64,000 bases of DNA from Fibrisoma limi BUZ 3 (GTDB taxonomy: Bacteria > Bacteroidota > Bacteroidia > Cytophagales > Spirosomataceae), in the NCBI RefSeq assembly GCF_000296815.2, contig NZ_CAIT01000006.1, positions 1,494,777-1,558,776 on the forward strand. The letters are read 5' to 3'. Position 1 is the stretch's first letter; each line of letters opens with the position of its first letter. Positions 25,515 to 33,233 of this stretch are shown here, piece after piece. Below the pieces are notes generated by a model. That model had not been told where the DNA came from. It ran no database searches and worked only from the letters and a program-made list of their open reading frames with translations. The translations under genes and the position numbers were made by a program.

Positions 25515-26384
25515 TCAGGCGGTCTGGGCTCGCTTCAGTACGCTGCCAATGAGGCTCCCGGCGAACGTCAGTCCAATGGACCCAAACAAGCTGAACAACT
25601 CTACCTCCCGGTGGGTACTCTGAGGGCTGGGACCAACGACGAGGTAGTAGCCGATCGTGATCAGCAGGGTTTGCAACACGGCCAGCAACCAGCCTTTGCG
25701 GGGTTCGGCAAACCCGATGCCTACGGCCGAGCTGGCGGCCCACAGGTAAGGCCAGTGAATGACCTGGCTTTGCTTGATGATGTACAGCAGGATCAGACTC
25801 ATCAGCACAACCAGCCCCGCATTGAGCGCCAGCCGACGGTCAAAAAAGGCACGCTGCTTTGCAGGAGTGGCATCGGTACGGGCCTGTTTGTCGCGGCTGA
25901 TCTGCTCGGCCCGGGCGAGGTCCTGCCCGGCTTCCGTTGTTTCGCCAAGCTGTCGGCGAGCCAGCCCCCGCCATCGATACGGTTCGGCCGTTTCGCCGTG
26001 CGCGAAAAAAATAGCTTTGTCAAAATCCTGAAAAGCCGCCTGATACGCTCCCTGATCGTAATGAATCTGGCCGCTGTCGAGGTGCAGGTCCGCTACGGTA
26101 TCATCGTAGCTTTTGCCCGCAGCCAGATCGTTCATGGCAGCCTGATTATCGCCCAACGCCCAGTAGCAGCGCGCCCGGTACAGATACGCCACCGCCGACT
26201 GAGGTTTTGTTTTGATGGCCCGGTCGAAATACGTCAGGGCTTTGGCCCATTCCTGATTCTCGTACATCGTAATACCCTCCCGCAGCCGGTCTGCTTCTTT
26301 TTCGGCATTCGTGCGCTGGTCGGCGTAGTAGCGCAAGTAGATCAGGTACCCAATGAAGGCTGATAGCGTAAGCAGTTCTAGCAT
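25515..26384 (-). CDS. TPR repeat membrane protein
   Basis: A 289-aa protein, start placed at MLELLTLSAF (26384) because it opens the first transmembrane helix. After that helix, residues about 30-160 hold tetratricopeptide repeats (WAKALTYFDRAIKTKPQSAVAYLYRARCY..., AYQAAFQDFDKAI). The C-terminal 90 residues contain three hydrophobic segments (LVVLMSLILLYII, LLAVLQTLLITIGYYLVV, IGLTFAGSLIGSVL). The topology suggests a cytoplasmic TPR platform between membrane anchors. Function is not recognisable. It ends 95 bp before the PfkB kinase start. Confidence 0.75.
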   Translation of the reverse strand: MLELLTLSAFIGYLIYLRYYADQRTNAEKEADRLREGITMYENQEWAKALTYFDRAIKTKPQSAVAYLYRARCYWALGDNQAAMNDLAAGKSYDDTVADLHLDSGQIHYDQGAYQAAFQDFDKAIFFAHGETAEPYRWRGLARRQLGETTEAGQDLARAEQISRDKQARTDATPAKQRAFFDRRLALNAGLVVLMSLILLYIIKQSQVIHWPYLWAASSAVGIGFAEPRKGWLLAVLQTLLITIGYYLVVGPSPQSTHREVELFSLFGSIGLTFAGSLIGSVLKRAQTA

Positions 26385-26534
26385 AATCGTTGAGGTCAAC
26401 GGCCCAACACCCCAGACAGGCCGGTACAAACATAAGACCCACTGGAGGTATAACCACCAAAAACTGCGTTTCTGTTCGTCATAGGATACATGGAGACCGT
26501 TACCCGTCGGCGATCTGGTACATTTTGTTACAGT

Positions 26535-27419
26535 CTACGGCACCATTACGTTATTGGCTTTGAGGACCCTGCTGAAGAAAAGCACCTGATACGGCAGGGC
26601 ATTTTCCCAGTACGCCCATGTATGCTCACCGGGTCGCTCGGTGTACTCGTGTGGGGTGTTGTTTTCCAAAAGCCGACGATGCAGATCACGGTTGGTTTCG
26701 ATCAGAAAATCGTCGACGCCAATATCAAAGATCAGGGGCAGGCCGTTGCTTTTCAGCCGGTCGGCGAGTGTCACCATCGTGTAACCCGGATAAGTCGCAT
26801 CGCCGGCTGCGGGCGGGCCCAGCAGTTTAGCGAAGTTTTCGGCCCGGGATTTCGCAAAGTCGGGTTTAACTTTCCAGGTGGCGGTGTTGATATTCATGAC
26901 GCCACTCATGCTGCCGGCAGCCGCGAACAAGTCTGGGTGGCGACTGGCAATGAACATGGCTCCGTGCCCACCCATCGACAGGCCCGCAATGATACGCCCT
27001 TTCCGATCCCTGACAGTCCGGTACGTATTGTCAATTTTATGGATGAGTTCCTGTGATATGAACGTTTCGAACTGGCTGCTGCTCACCAGCGGACTGTCGA
27101 AATAGTAGCTGGTCTGATCGCCGTCGGGCGTAACGATGATCAGGTTGTACTGATCGGCCAGGTGGTGCAGCAGTTGGTTATCGGCCGGTTTGGTCAGCCA
27201 GTCGCGAAAGCTACCCGTACCGCCGTGGAGCAGATACAGCACCGGAAACGGCTGCGTATCCCGTTTTTTGGCTTTCAGGTAGCGTTCGGGCAGCACCACG
27301 GCCGCCCGCAGGGTCCGGTTCATGCGGGCGCTCGGTACGTCGATTGTATCGACCCGGGCTCCTAGTGCCTGCGACACCAACTGAACGGATACCCACACGG
27401 TAAGGAGAAGACGAAGCAT
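26535..27419 (-). CDS. Secreted esterase of the alpha/beta hydrolase superfamily
   Basis: A 294-aa esterase (esterase D / feruloyl esterase-like family). The start at 27419 gives a signal peptide (MLRLLLTVWVSVQLVSQALG); an ATG 18 bp upstream is possible. PVLYLLHGGTGSFRDW supplies the oxyanion region, GLSMGGHGAMF the nucleophile Ser near residue 149, and GEHTWAYWENALPYQ the catalytic His. Members hydrolyse acyl or feruloyl esters of sugars or trehalose; the substrate here is open. It stands alone between the TPR gene and the divergent PadR operon. Confidence 0.85.
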   Translation of the reverse strand: MLRLLLTVWVSVQLVSQALGARVDTIDVPSARMNRTLRAAVVLPERYLKAKKRDTQPFPVLYLLHGGTGSFRDWLTKPADNQLLHHLADQYNLIIVTPDGDQTSYYFDSPLVSSSQFETFISQELIHKIDNTYRTVRDRKGRIIAGLSMGGHGAMFIASRHPDLFAAAGSMSGVMNINTATWKVKPDFAKSRAENFAKLLGPPAAGDATYPGYTMVTLADRLKSNGLPLIFDIGVDDFLIETNRDLHRRLLENNTPHEYTERPGEHTWAYWENALPYQVLFFSRVLKANNVMVP

Positions 27420-27577
27420 TGATAAATCAGATCGCATCTGGTAAACAGGTGGTTTTTAATATACGATACGGTCCGACGGCAGACGCCGAACTACGTATAA
27501 AAATTAATACCCATTCATTTCTACCATTCATCCTGATTTTTTACCCATTCATACGTGAATATCAATAAATTTCATCA

Positions 27578-27612
27578 AGTACCTTGCATTGCAAAGTACC
27601 TTACAGTACCTT
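27578..27612 (+). promoter_or_regulatory. Three direct AGTACCTT repeats over the PadR promoter
   Basis: AGTACCTT occurs at 27578-27585, 27595-27602 and 27605-27612. The first overlaps the -33 TTG, the third overlaps the -7 box, and the last two are exactly one helical turn apart (10 bp). This is a candidate operator, most simply for PadR autoregulation. Confidence 0.5.
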
Positions 27613-27614
27613 TG
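27584..27614 (+). promoter_or_regulatory. Promoter of the padR-pspC-GIN operon
   Basis: TTG at 27584-27586, a 20-bp spacer and TACCTTTG at 27607-27614 agree exactly with the Bacteroidota sigma-A consensus (TTG / TAnnTTTG). The PadR ATG follows 64 bp downstream. Confidence 0.75.
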
Positions 27615-27678
27615 AAACATCAATCGATCAGTCGCTGGCAATTGGCCGTCACTTGATTACTTTAAACTCCGTAAACCA

Positions 27679-28083
27679 ATGAATATAGAAAACGCCCAGG
27701 TGCAAATGCGGAAGGGAATTCTGGAATTCTGCATTCTGCACATTATCTCCCGGGGCGAGGTCTATGCCTCCGACATGCTGGACGAGCTGACCTCGGCCCG
27801 GATCATGGTTGTGGAAGGCACCCTCTACCCGCTGTTGACCCGGCTGAAGAACGCCGGCCTGTTAGATTACAAATGGGTGGAGTCCACCTCCGGCCCACCG
27901 CGTAAATATTACCTCCTGACCGACCTCGGCCGCTCGTCGCTGGACGCGCTGAACGAAACCTGGCAGGAGCTCTCTGATTCGGTCAACCACATTATCGGAC
28001 GAACCGAACAGCACCGAAAACCCGCCAATGGCGTAACCGCTGATGTACCAAATAACCCAACTGATTCCTCTGCCAACGCTTAA
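27679..28083 (+). CDS. PadR family transcriptional regulator
   Basis: A 134-aa winged-helix regulator. MRKGILEFCILHIISRGEVYASDML is the first-helix signature of PadR proteins, and VVEGTLYPLLTRLKNAGLLDYKW holds the recognition helix and the wing; SGPPRKYYLLTDLG is the strand pair of the wing. The PadR gene is followed after 15 bp by the PspC/GIN gene, the common Bacteroidota pairing, so it likely represses this envelope-stress-type operon and itself. Ligand unknown. Confidence 0.92.
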   Translation: MNIENAQVQMRKGILEFCILHIISRGEVYASDMLDELTSARIMVVEGTLYPLLTRLKNAGLLDYKWVESTSGPPRKYYLLTDLGRSSLDALNETWQELSDSVNHIIGRTEQHRKPANGVTADVPNNPTDSSANA

Positions 28084-28098
28084 CCTACTCACATCGCC

Positions 28099-30618
28099 AT
28101 GAAAAAGACCATCAGTATCAATATAAGTGGCACCATCTTCCATATTGAAGAGGACGGCTACGACAAACTGAAAAGTTACCTGTCGACGGTACAGCAGTAC
28201 TTTTCAACCTACGAAGACAGTCAGGAGATTGTTACAGATATCGAGAATCGAATTGCCGAAAAACTGCTGGCCAAGCTCAAAGCCGCCGACAAGCAGGCCG
28301 TTTCCCTCGAAGACGTAAACGAACTGATCGCGGCTATGGGTACCGTGGCCGACTTCGAGGCCGTTGAGGAAGAAGAAGTGCTGGTAACGTCCGGGGGCCG
28401 CAACTCAGCCTTCAACGAAGGAGCAGGAGCCAAAGGGTTTACCAACAAGCAGAATCCGGGCGGCACTCCTCCGCCCTATACAACAACGACTCAGACTGGT
28501 CCGCGCCGGCTCGTCCGCGACCTGCGCCGGAAAACCCTCGGGGGCGTAGCGTCGGGGCTGGCGTATTACTTCAACGTCGATGTCGTCTGGATTCGGCTGC
28601 TGTTCGTTGTGCTTTTCTTCGCGCTGCCTCCCTTCGGCGATGGCTTCGGGGCCAGCATCTCGGGCTTTACGCTGCTGGTGTACATCGCCATGTGGATCGC
28701 CCTGCCCGGCACCACGCAGATTGAAGACGACAAATCGGTAAAGAAGTTTTTCCGGAATCCGGAAGATAAAGTACTGGGCGGTGTAGCCTCGGGCCTGGCC
28801 GCGTACTTTGGCGTCGATACGGGCGTAATCCGGTTGCTGTTTGTGCTGGGTATTGTGTTCTTCGGCGTGGGGTTGATGGCGTACATCATTCTCTGGATTA
28901 TCTCGCCCCAGGCCAATACGCTCACTGAAAAGATGGAGATGCAGGGACGGCCCATTACGTTATCGAACATTGAGCACACCATCAAAAGCGGATTAAACAT
29001 CAATGAGAATCCCGCTCAGGAGAGCACCCTGACCCGTATTCTGCTGTTTCCCTTCCGGGCCATCGCTACGATCATAAGCGGATTGGGTAGCGCGCTTGGC
29101 CCCTTTCTGAACGGGATTGTCGCCGTGATCCGGGTGCTGGCCGGGGTAATTATGCTGTGTGTTGCGTTCGCGTTCATGATTGCCAGTCTGGCCGTACTGG
29201 GTGCCGTCATCGGCGTTGGGGCGGGCCTGCCGCTTGGCGACAGTGATTTACCGATTGAGTTGTTCCGGCAGGATATTACGCTGCCCATGGTGGTGTCCGC
29301 CTTTCTGAGCGTATTCATCCCGGCCCTGGGGCTGGCGGTGCTGGGCCTGATGCTGATCTCCCGCCGGACGATGGTTAGCACCCGCACGGCATTGACCGCG
29401 GCTGCCGTCTGGTTTGTGAGTTTGATCATCCTGTCGGCTACGGTAACGCCCCTGGCCAACAGCTTCCGCCGGGAAGCTACGGTTGAAGAAACGAAGGTCC
29501 TGAACGTAGCGGGTACTACGCCCTCGTTTGCGATCAACGATGTTGACTGGTCATCGCACGATCGGCCGTCGATTGAACTCCTGGGCTACGAAGGAACGCA
29601 ACTGCAACTGGTTCAGCGGTTTGAAGCACATGGGCGCGACCGGGCCGATGCGCAGGCTAACGCCCGCCAGATTCAGTATACCTTCGTAACGAAGGATTCA
29701 ACGGTTCGCTTTGACAATGATATCAGCCTGGCACCGAAAGCCCGCTTCCGGGGGCAGGAACTGAATATGGAGCTGATGATTCCGTACGAAAAACCGTTCC
29801 GTATGACGGCCGACTTTGCCCGGTTCATCCGCAACGAGTTTGGTGAAAAGGAAATCGACCGCATGGCCTCCAGTCTGTGGAAGTTTACGCGGAGCAGTGG
29901 GCTGGTCTGCATCAACTACCCCCGCGAACTGAACCGCAGCTACGACAGCGAAGACAACGATGTGGAAGACCTTAACAGCGATGTGCAGGAAGCCATCGAA
30001 AGCGAACTGGGCGACGATTTCAACTCGCTGGGCGATCAGACCCGCCAGTTCGACGTAAGCGGTTTCTCAAAAGTTGACGTATCGGGGGCTTTTGTGGTTC
30101 GCTTCCGCAAAGGCGACCGCTACAAGGTCGTAGCCGATGGCCGCGAAGAAGACCTGGAAGACATTACGGTGAAAACCGACGGTAATGTCCTGAAAGCTTA
30201 CATCGACCGCCGGGGCCTTTTCAACTGGAAAAACCGGCAGCGCGTGGGCCTGACCATCACCACACCGAACATCGAGGCCCTGACCATGTCGGGCGCGTCG
30301 AAAGCCAGCCTGGCTGATTTCGGGCCACTGAACAACCTGGACATCGACATGAGCGGAGCCTGCCGGACGGTGTTCGATGGAAACGTTAAAACGTTGACTA
30401 TCGGCTTGTCGGGTGCTTCCAACGCCGTGCTGCGCGGTACGGCCGACCGTCTGGAAGCCGACCTGAGCGGAGCCAGCAAGATTGAAGCGACGGGTCTTCG
30501 TGTCGGCAAGGCATCAGTCGAAGCCAGTGGAGCGAGCAACGCCGAACTGGGTCAGGTAGAGTCGCTGGATTCCGAAACATCCGGAGCCAGCAAGGTTACC
30601 CGTCAGCAGTACGAATAG
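28099..30618 (+). CDS. PspC domain and GIN (DUF2807) domain membrane protein
   Basis: An 839-aa protein. The first 90 residues (MKKTISINISGTIFHIEEDGYDKLKSYL) are the N-terminal module usual before PspC in this phylum. Two PspC-type domains follow (about 135-200 and 208-275), each with LGGVASGLAYYF or LGGVASGLAAYF and a transmembrane segment. About 310-460 is a block of further hydrophobic helices, and the final 195 residues form a GIN beta-helix rich in SGAS repeats. PspC proteins sense or protect the inner membrane; GIN domains are thought to bind peptides or sugars outside. Regulated by the preceding PadR gene in the same operon. Confidence 0.88.
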   Translation: MKKTISINISGTIFHIEEDGYDKLKSYLSTVQQYFSTYEDSQEIVTDIENRIAEKLLAKLKAADKQAVSLEDVNELIAAMGTVADFEAVEEEEVLVTSGGRNSAFNEGAGAKGFTNKQNPGGTPPPYTTTTQTGPRRLVRDLRRKTLGGVASGLAYYFNVDVVWIRLLFVVLFFALPPFGDGFGASISGFTLLVYIAMWIALPGTTQIEDDKSVKKFFRNPEDKVLGGVASGLAAYFGVDTGVIRLLFVLGIVFFGVGLMAYIILWIISPQANTLTEKMEMQGRPITLSNIEHTIKSGLNINENPAQESTLTRILLFPFRAIATIISGLGSALGPFLNGIVAVIRVLAGVIMLCVAFAFMIASLAVLGAVIGVGAGLPLGDSDLPIELFRQDITLPMVVSAFLSVFIPALGLAVLGLMLISRRTMVSTRTALTAAAVWFVSLIILSATVTPLANSFRREATVEETKVLNVAGTTPSFAINDVDWSSHDRPSIELLGYEGTQLQLVQRFEAHGRDRADAQANARQIQYTFVTKDSTVRFDNDISLAPKARFRGQELNMELMIPYEKPFRMTADFARFIRNEFGEKEIDRMASSLWKFTRSSGLVCINYPRELNRSYDSEDNDVEDLNSDVQEAIESELGDDFNSLGDQTRQFDVSGFSKVDVSGAFVVRFRKGDRYKVVADGREEDLEDITVKTDGNVLKAYIDRRGLFNWKNRQRVGLTITTPNIEALTMSGASKASLADFGPLNNLDIDMSGACRTVFDGNVKTLTIGLSGASNAVLRGTADRLEADLSGASKIEATGLRVGKASVEASGASNAELGQVESLDSETSGASKVTRQQYE

Positions 30619-30671
30619 TGAATGCAACATTACCTGTTTTTTTCTGTCCTTACTCAAACCTAATCAATCGT

Positions 30672-31385
30672 ATGAAACGCAATCCAATCGCATCCGGTCT
30701 GGCCTTGTTCGCCGGTATCGTTCTGCTGGCCCTGGCCTCCGTGGCGGCCGTCGCACAAGACGACACCCGAACCTTTTCGGTCAGCAACTTCGACAAAGTG
30801 AGCCTGGGCAGTGCCTTTACTATCAGCATCCGGCAGGGTAGCAGCTACAGCGTGAAAGCCTCCGGCCGCAAGCAGGACATCGATGACCTGGAAGCAAACA
30901 CATCGGGCGGCACGCTGGTGGTTAAGTACCGGAACAGCAAGCGCTGGAACAACCGCCAGCGGGTCAACATCGACGTAGTGATGCCTGCCCTGCGCGGGGC
31001 CGACCTGTCGGGGGCCAGTACGTCGACCATCACCGGCTTTCGCAGACAGGATGCGCTGGATCTGAGCGTTTCGGGCGCATCGACCTCAACCATCGACGTT
31101 GACGCCGACCGACTGACGATGGACTTATCCGGAGCTTCGAGCGTAACGCTGAAGGGCCGGGCCGAAAAAGTGAAGGGCGATGTGTCGGGCGCTACTAAAC
31201 TGCGGGCGTATGACCTCAAAACGGAAACCGCTACGGTCGATGCGTCGGGAGCGAGCAGTGTGCAGATCAACGCGGCCAAAGAACTGACCGTTGAAGCCAG
31301 CGGAGCCAGCAGCGTTCGGTATAAAGGAGCGCCGTCGATCAGCAGCAATACGTCCGGTGCCAGTTCGGTCCGCCGGGATAGCTAA
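30672..31385 (+). CDS. Secreted GIN domain (DUF2807) protein
   Basis: A 237-aa protein. The ATG at 30672 begins a signal peptide (MKRNPIASGLALFAGIVLLAL); the frame extends upstream only through a GTG that overlaps the previous stop. After VAQDDTRTFSVSNFDKVSLGSAF the whole protein is a GIN beta-helix with repeated DLSGAS or EASGASSV turns, like the C terminus of the neighbouring PspC protein. The two GIN domains are clearly paralogous, suggesting duplication and loss of the membrane part. It is the last gene of the PadR operon. Confidence 0.85.
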   Translation: MKRNPIASGLALFAGIVLLALASVAAVAQDDTRTFSVSNFDKVSLGSAFTISIRQGSSYSVKASGRKQDIDDLEANTSGGTLVVKYRNSKRWNNRQRVNIDVVMPALRGADLSGASTSTITGFRRQDALDLSVSGASTSTIDVDADRLTMDLSGASSVTLKGRAEKVKGDVSGATKLRAYDLKTETATVDASGASSVQINAAKELTVEASGASSVRYKGAPSISSNTSGASSVRRDS

Positions 31386-31444
31386 CCTTACTCGACCAGG
31401 TATGGTCAGGCAAATCGATCAGTAAACAACATGCTACTTGACAG

Positions 31445-31476
31445 GCCGGAAGCCGCCCACATGGGCGGCTTCCGGC
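31445..31476. terminator. GC-rich hairpin after the GIN gene
   Basis: A perfect 14-bp stem (GCCGGAAGCCGCCC, 31445-31458 with 31463-31476) with a 4-base loop, 60 bp after the GIN stop. No T-run follows, so it may stabilise the mRNA end rather than terminate. Confidence 0.55.
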
Positions 31477-31574
31477 ATATATGACCACATCGGCCTGCCG
31501 ACGGGCCGGTTCACTAACTTCCCTGAACAACTCCATCCATATTGGGTTCAGCCAGTTACTCAACGACCAATATT

Positions 31575-32093
31575 ATGCAGACGACCTTGCCCGCTCCGAC
31601 CGTTGAAAGCGCACCGGCAATGACCCGGCCCATTACGCTTACCGTCAACGGCACCCCCTATCAGCTTAACCTGGCTCCCTGGACAACCCTGCTCGATGCC
31701 CTGCGTGAGTATGCCAACCTGACTGGCACAAAAAAAGGCTGCGATCACGGTCAGTGCGGGGCCTGCACCGTACTGGTGAACGGCAAACGCATCAACGCCT
31801 GCCTGACATTGGCTGTCATGCACGACGACCACGAGATTACAACTATCGAAGGACTGGCTACGGATGGAGCGCTTCACCCTGTACAAAAAGCATTCATTGA
31901 CCATGACGCCTTCCAGTGCGGATACTGCACCCCCGGTCAGATTTGCTCGGCCGTAGGGATGATTAACGAGGGTCAGGTCCGGACCGTCGCCGATGTTCGG
32001 GAACTGATGAGCGGGAATCTCTGCCGTTGCGGGGCCTACCCGCACATTGTCGATGCGATCTGCGAGGTAATGCAACTGGATGCGTCAAAGTAG
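31575..32093 (+). CDS. Molybdenum hydroxylase, [2Fe-2S] subunit (PaoA/YagT-like)
   Basis: A 172-aa small subunit of the xanthine oxidase family. The plant-ferredoxin-type cluster is bound by Cys56, Cys61, Cys64 (CDHGQCGAC) and Cys76; the second cluster by Cys115, Cys118 (CGYC), Cys150 and Cys152 (CRCG). It passes electrons from the molybdenum subunit to the FAD subunit. The ATG at 31575 is preferred over an upstream TTG. Unlike E. coli PaoA there is no twin-arginine signal, so the enzyme is likely cytoplasmic. First gene of a three-gene operon in the order small, FAD, molybdenum. Confidence 0.92.
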   Translation: MQTTLPAPTVESAPAMTRPITLTVNGTPYQLNLAPWTTLLDALREYANLTGTKKGCDHGQCGACTVLVNGKRINACLTLAVMHDDHEITTIEGLATDGALHPVQKAFIDHDAFQCGYCTPGQICSAVGMINEGQVRTVADVRELMSGNLCRCGAYPHIVDAICEVMQLDASK

Positions 32094-32126
32094 TCAGTAG
32101 ACCGATAACCAAAAACTCCAAAAAAC

Positions 32127-33185
32127 ATGCACCCTTTCTCTTACTCCCGCCCAACCAACGTTGAGAATGCAGTTCAGGAACTCGCTGGGCCAGCCAGAGC
32201 CAAATTCATAGCGGGTGGCACAAACCTCCTCGATCTGATGAAGGTGAACGTAGAGCAGCCAAACCAACTTATCGATATAAACCGGCTGCCGCTCAACACC
32301 ATCGACGAATTGGACAACGGTGGCCTACGACTCGGCGCATTGGTCACCAACGCCGATACGGCCTACCACCCGCTTGTTGAACAACGGTATCCGCTGCTGT
32401 CGCAGGCGATCCTGTCGGCGGCTTCGGCTCAGCTACGCAACATGGCCACCAACGGCGGTAACCTGTTTCAGCGGACGCGTTGCTACTACTTTTATGATAC
32501 GGCCATGCCCTGCAACAAACGGCAGTCGGGTCATAGCGACCAGTCCGCCGGTGTAGGACCAGCGGGTTGCGGAGCCCTGGGTGGCTATAACCGCATCCAC
32601 GCCATTCTGGGTACCGAAGCGTCGGACGGTACGGTGCACTGCATCGCCACGCATCCGTCGGATATGGCCGTAGCGCTGACGGCGCTCGACGCCACCATCC
32701 ATATAACCGGGCCTAGTGGCGATCGTACACTATCCATCGGCAACCTGCACCGGCTCCCCGGCAGCGAACCTCAGTTCGACCATACGCTACGTCCGGACGA
32801 GCTTGTTACGGCCATCGAGCTCCCACCCCAGGGCTTTTCTGATCATCACATTTACCTCAAACTACGCGACCGCTCCTCCTACGCCTTTGCTTTGGTATCA
32901 GTGGCTGTGGGGCTGGAAATGGACGGCGACGTCATCACCGACGCGCGCCTGGCGCTGGGCGGGGTAGCGCATAAACCCTGGCGGAAACCCGAAGCGGAAC
33001 AGTTGCTCATCGGCAAGACCGCTACAAAGGATCATTTTCAGCCCGTTGCCGAAGCCCTGCTCGACGGCGCAGTCGGCTACGGGCACAACACGTTCAAAAT
33101 TGACCTCGCCAAACGCGCGATCCTCCGGGCGTTGGGGTTAGCGTCTCAAAAGAGTGAAAGAGCGAAAGAGCAAAAGGGCGAATAA
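32127..33185 (+). CDS. Molybdenum hydroxylase, FAD subunit with extra Fe-S site (PaoB/YagS-like)
   Basis: A 352-aa FAD-binding medium subunit. AKFIAGGTNLLDLMKV is the FAD pyrophosphate loop, and ATNGGNLFQRTRCYYF the second FAD contact. Four cysteines (RTRCYY, MPCNKR, AGCGAL and VHCIAT) match the extra [4Fe-4S] site that sets the PaoB group apart from xanthine dehydrogenases. The last dozen residues (SQKSERAKEQKGE) are encoded by one arm of a GAAAG-type inverted repeat and look like a recent low-complexity extension. FAD re-oxidation is by oxygen or ferredoxin in known relatives. Confidence 0.92.
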   Translation: MHPFSYSRPTNVENAVQELAGPARAKFIAGGTNLLDLMKVNVEQPNQLIDINRLPLNTIDELDNGGLRLGALVTNADTAYHPLVEQRYPLLSQAILSAASAQLRNMATNGGNLFQRTRCYYFYDTAMPCNKRQSGHSDQSAGVGPAGCGALGGYNRIHAILGTEASDGTVHCIATHPSDMAVALTALDATIHITGPSGDRTLSIGNLHRLPGSEPQFDHTLRPDELVTAIELPPQGFSDHHIYLKLRDRSSYAFALVSVAVGLEMDGDVITDARLALGGVAHKPWRKPEAEQLLIGKTATKDHFQPVAEALLDGAVGYGHNTFKIDLAKRAILRALGLASQKSERAKEQKGE

Positions 33186-33228
33186 CCAACAAGCCTAACT
33201 CTTTCACTCGTTCGCTCTTTCACTCTTT
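33148..33228. repeat. GAAAG/CTTTC inverted repeat between FAD and Mo subunit genes
   Basis: Arms at 33148-33177 (purine-rich, AAAGAGTGAAAGAGCGAA...) and 33199-33228 pair over about 30 bp with 18 bp perfect at the base. The left arm is inside the coding region of the FAD subunit; the right arm ends 5 bp before the ATG of the molybdenum subunit, where it could hide the start in a hairpin. Confidence 0.8.
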
Positions 33229-33233
33229 ACCTT

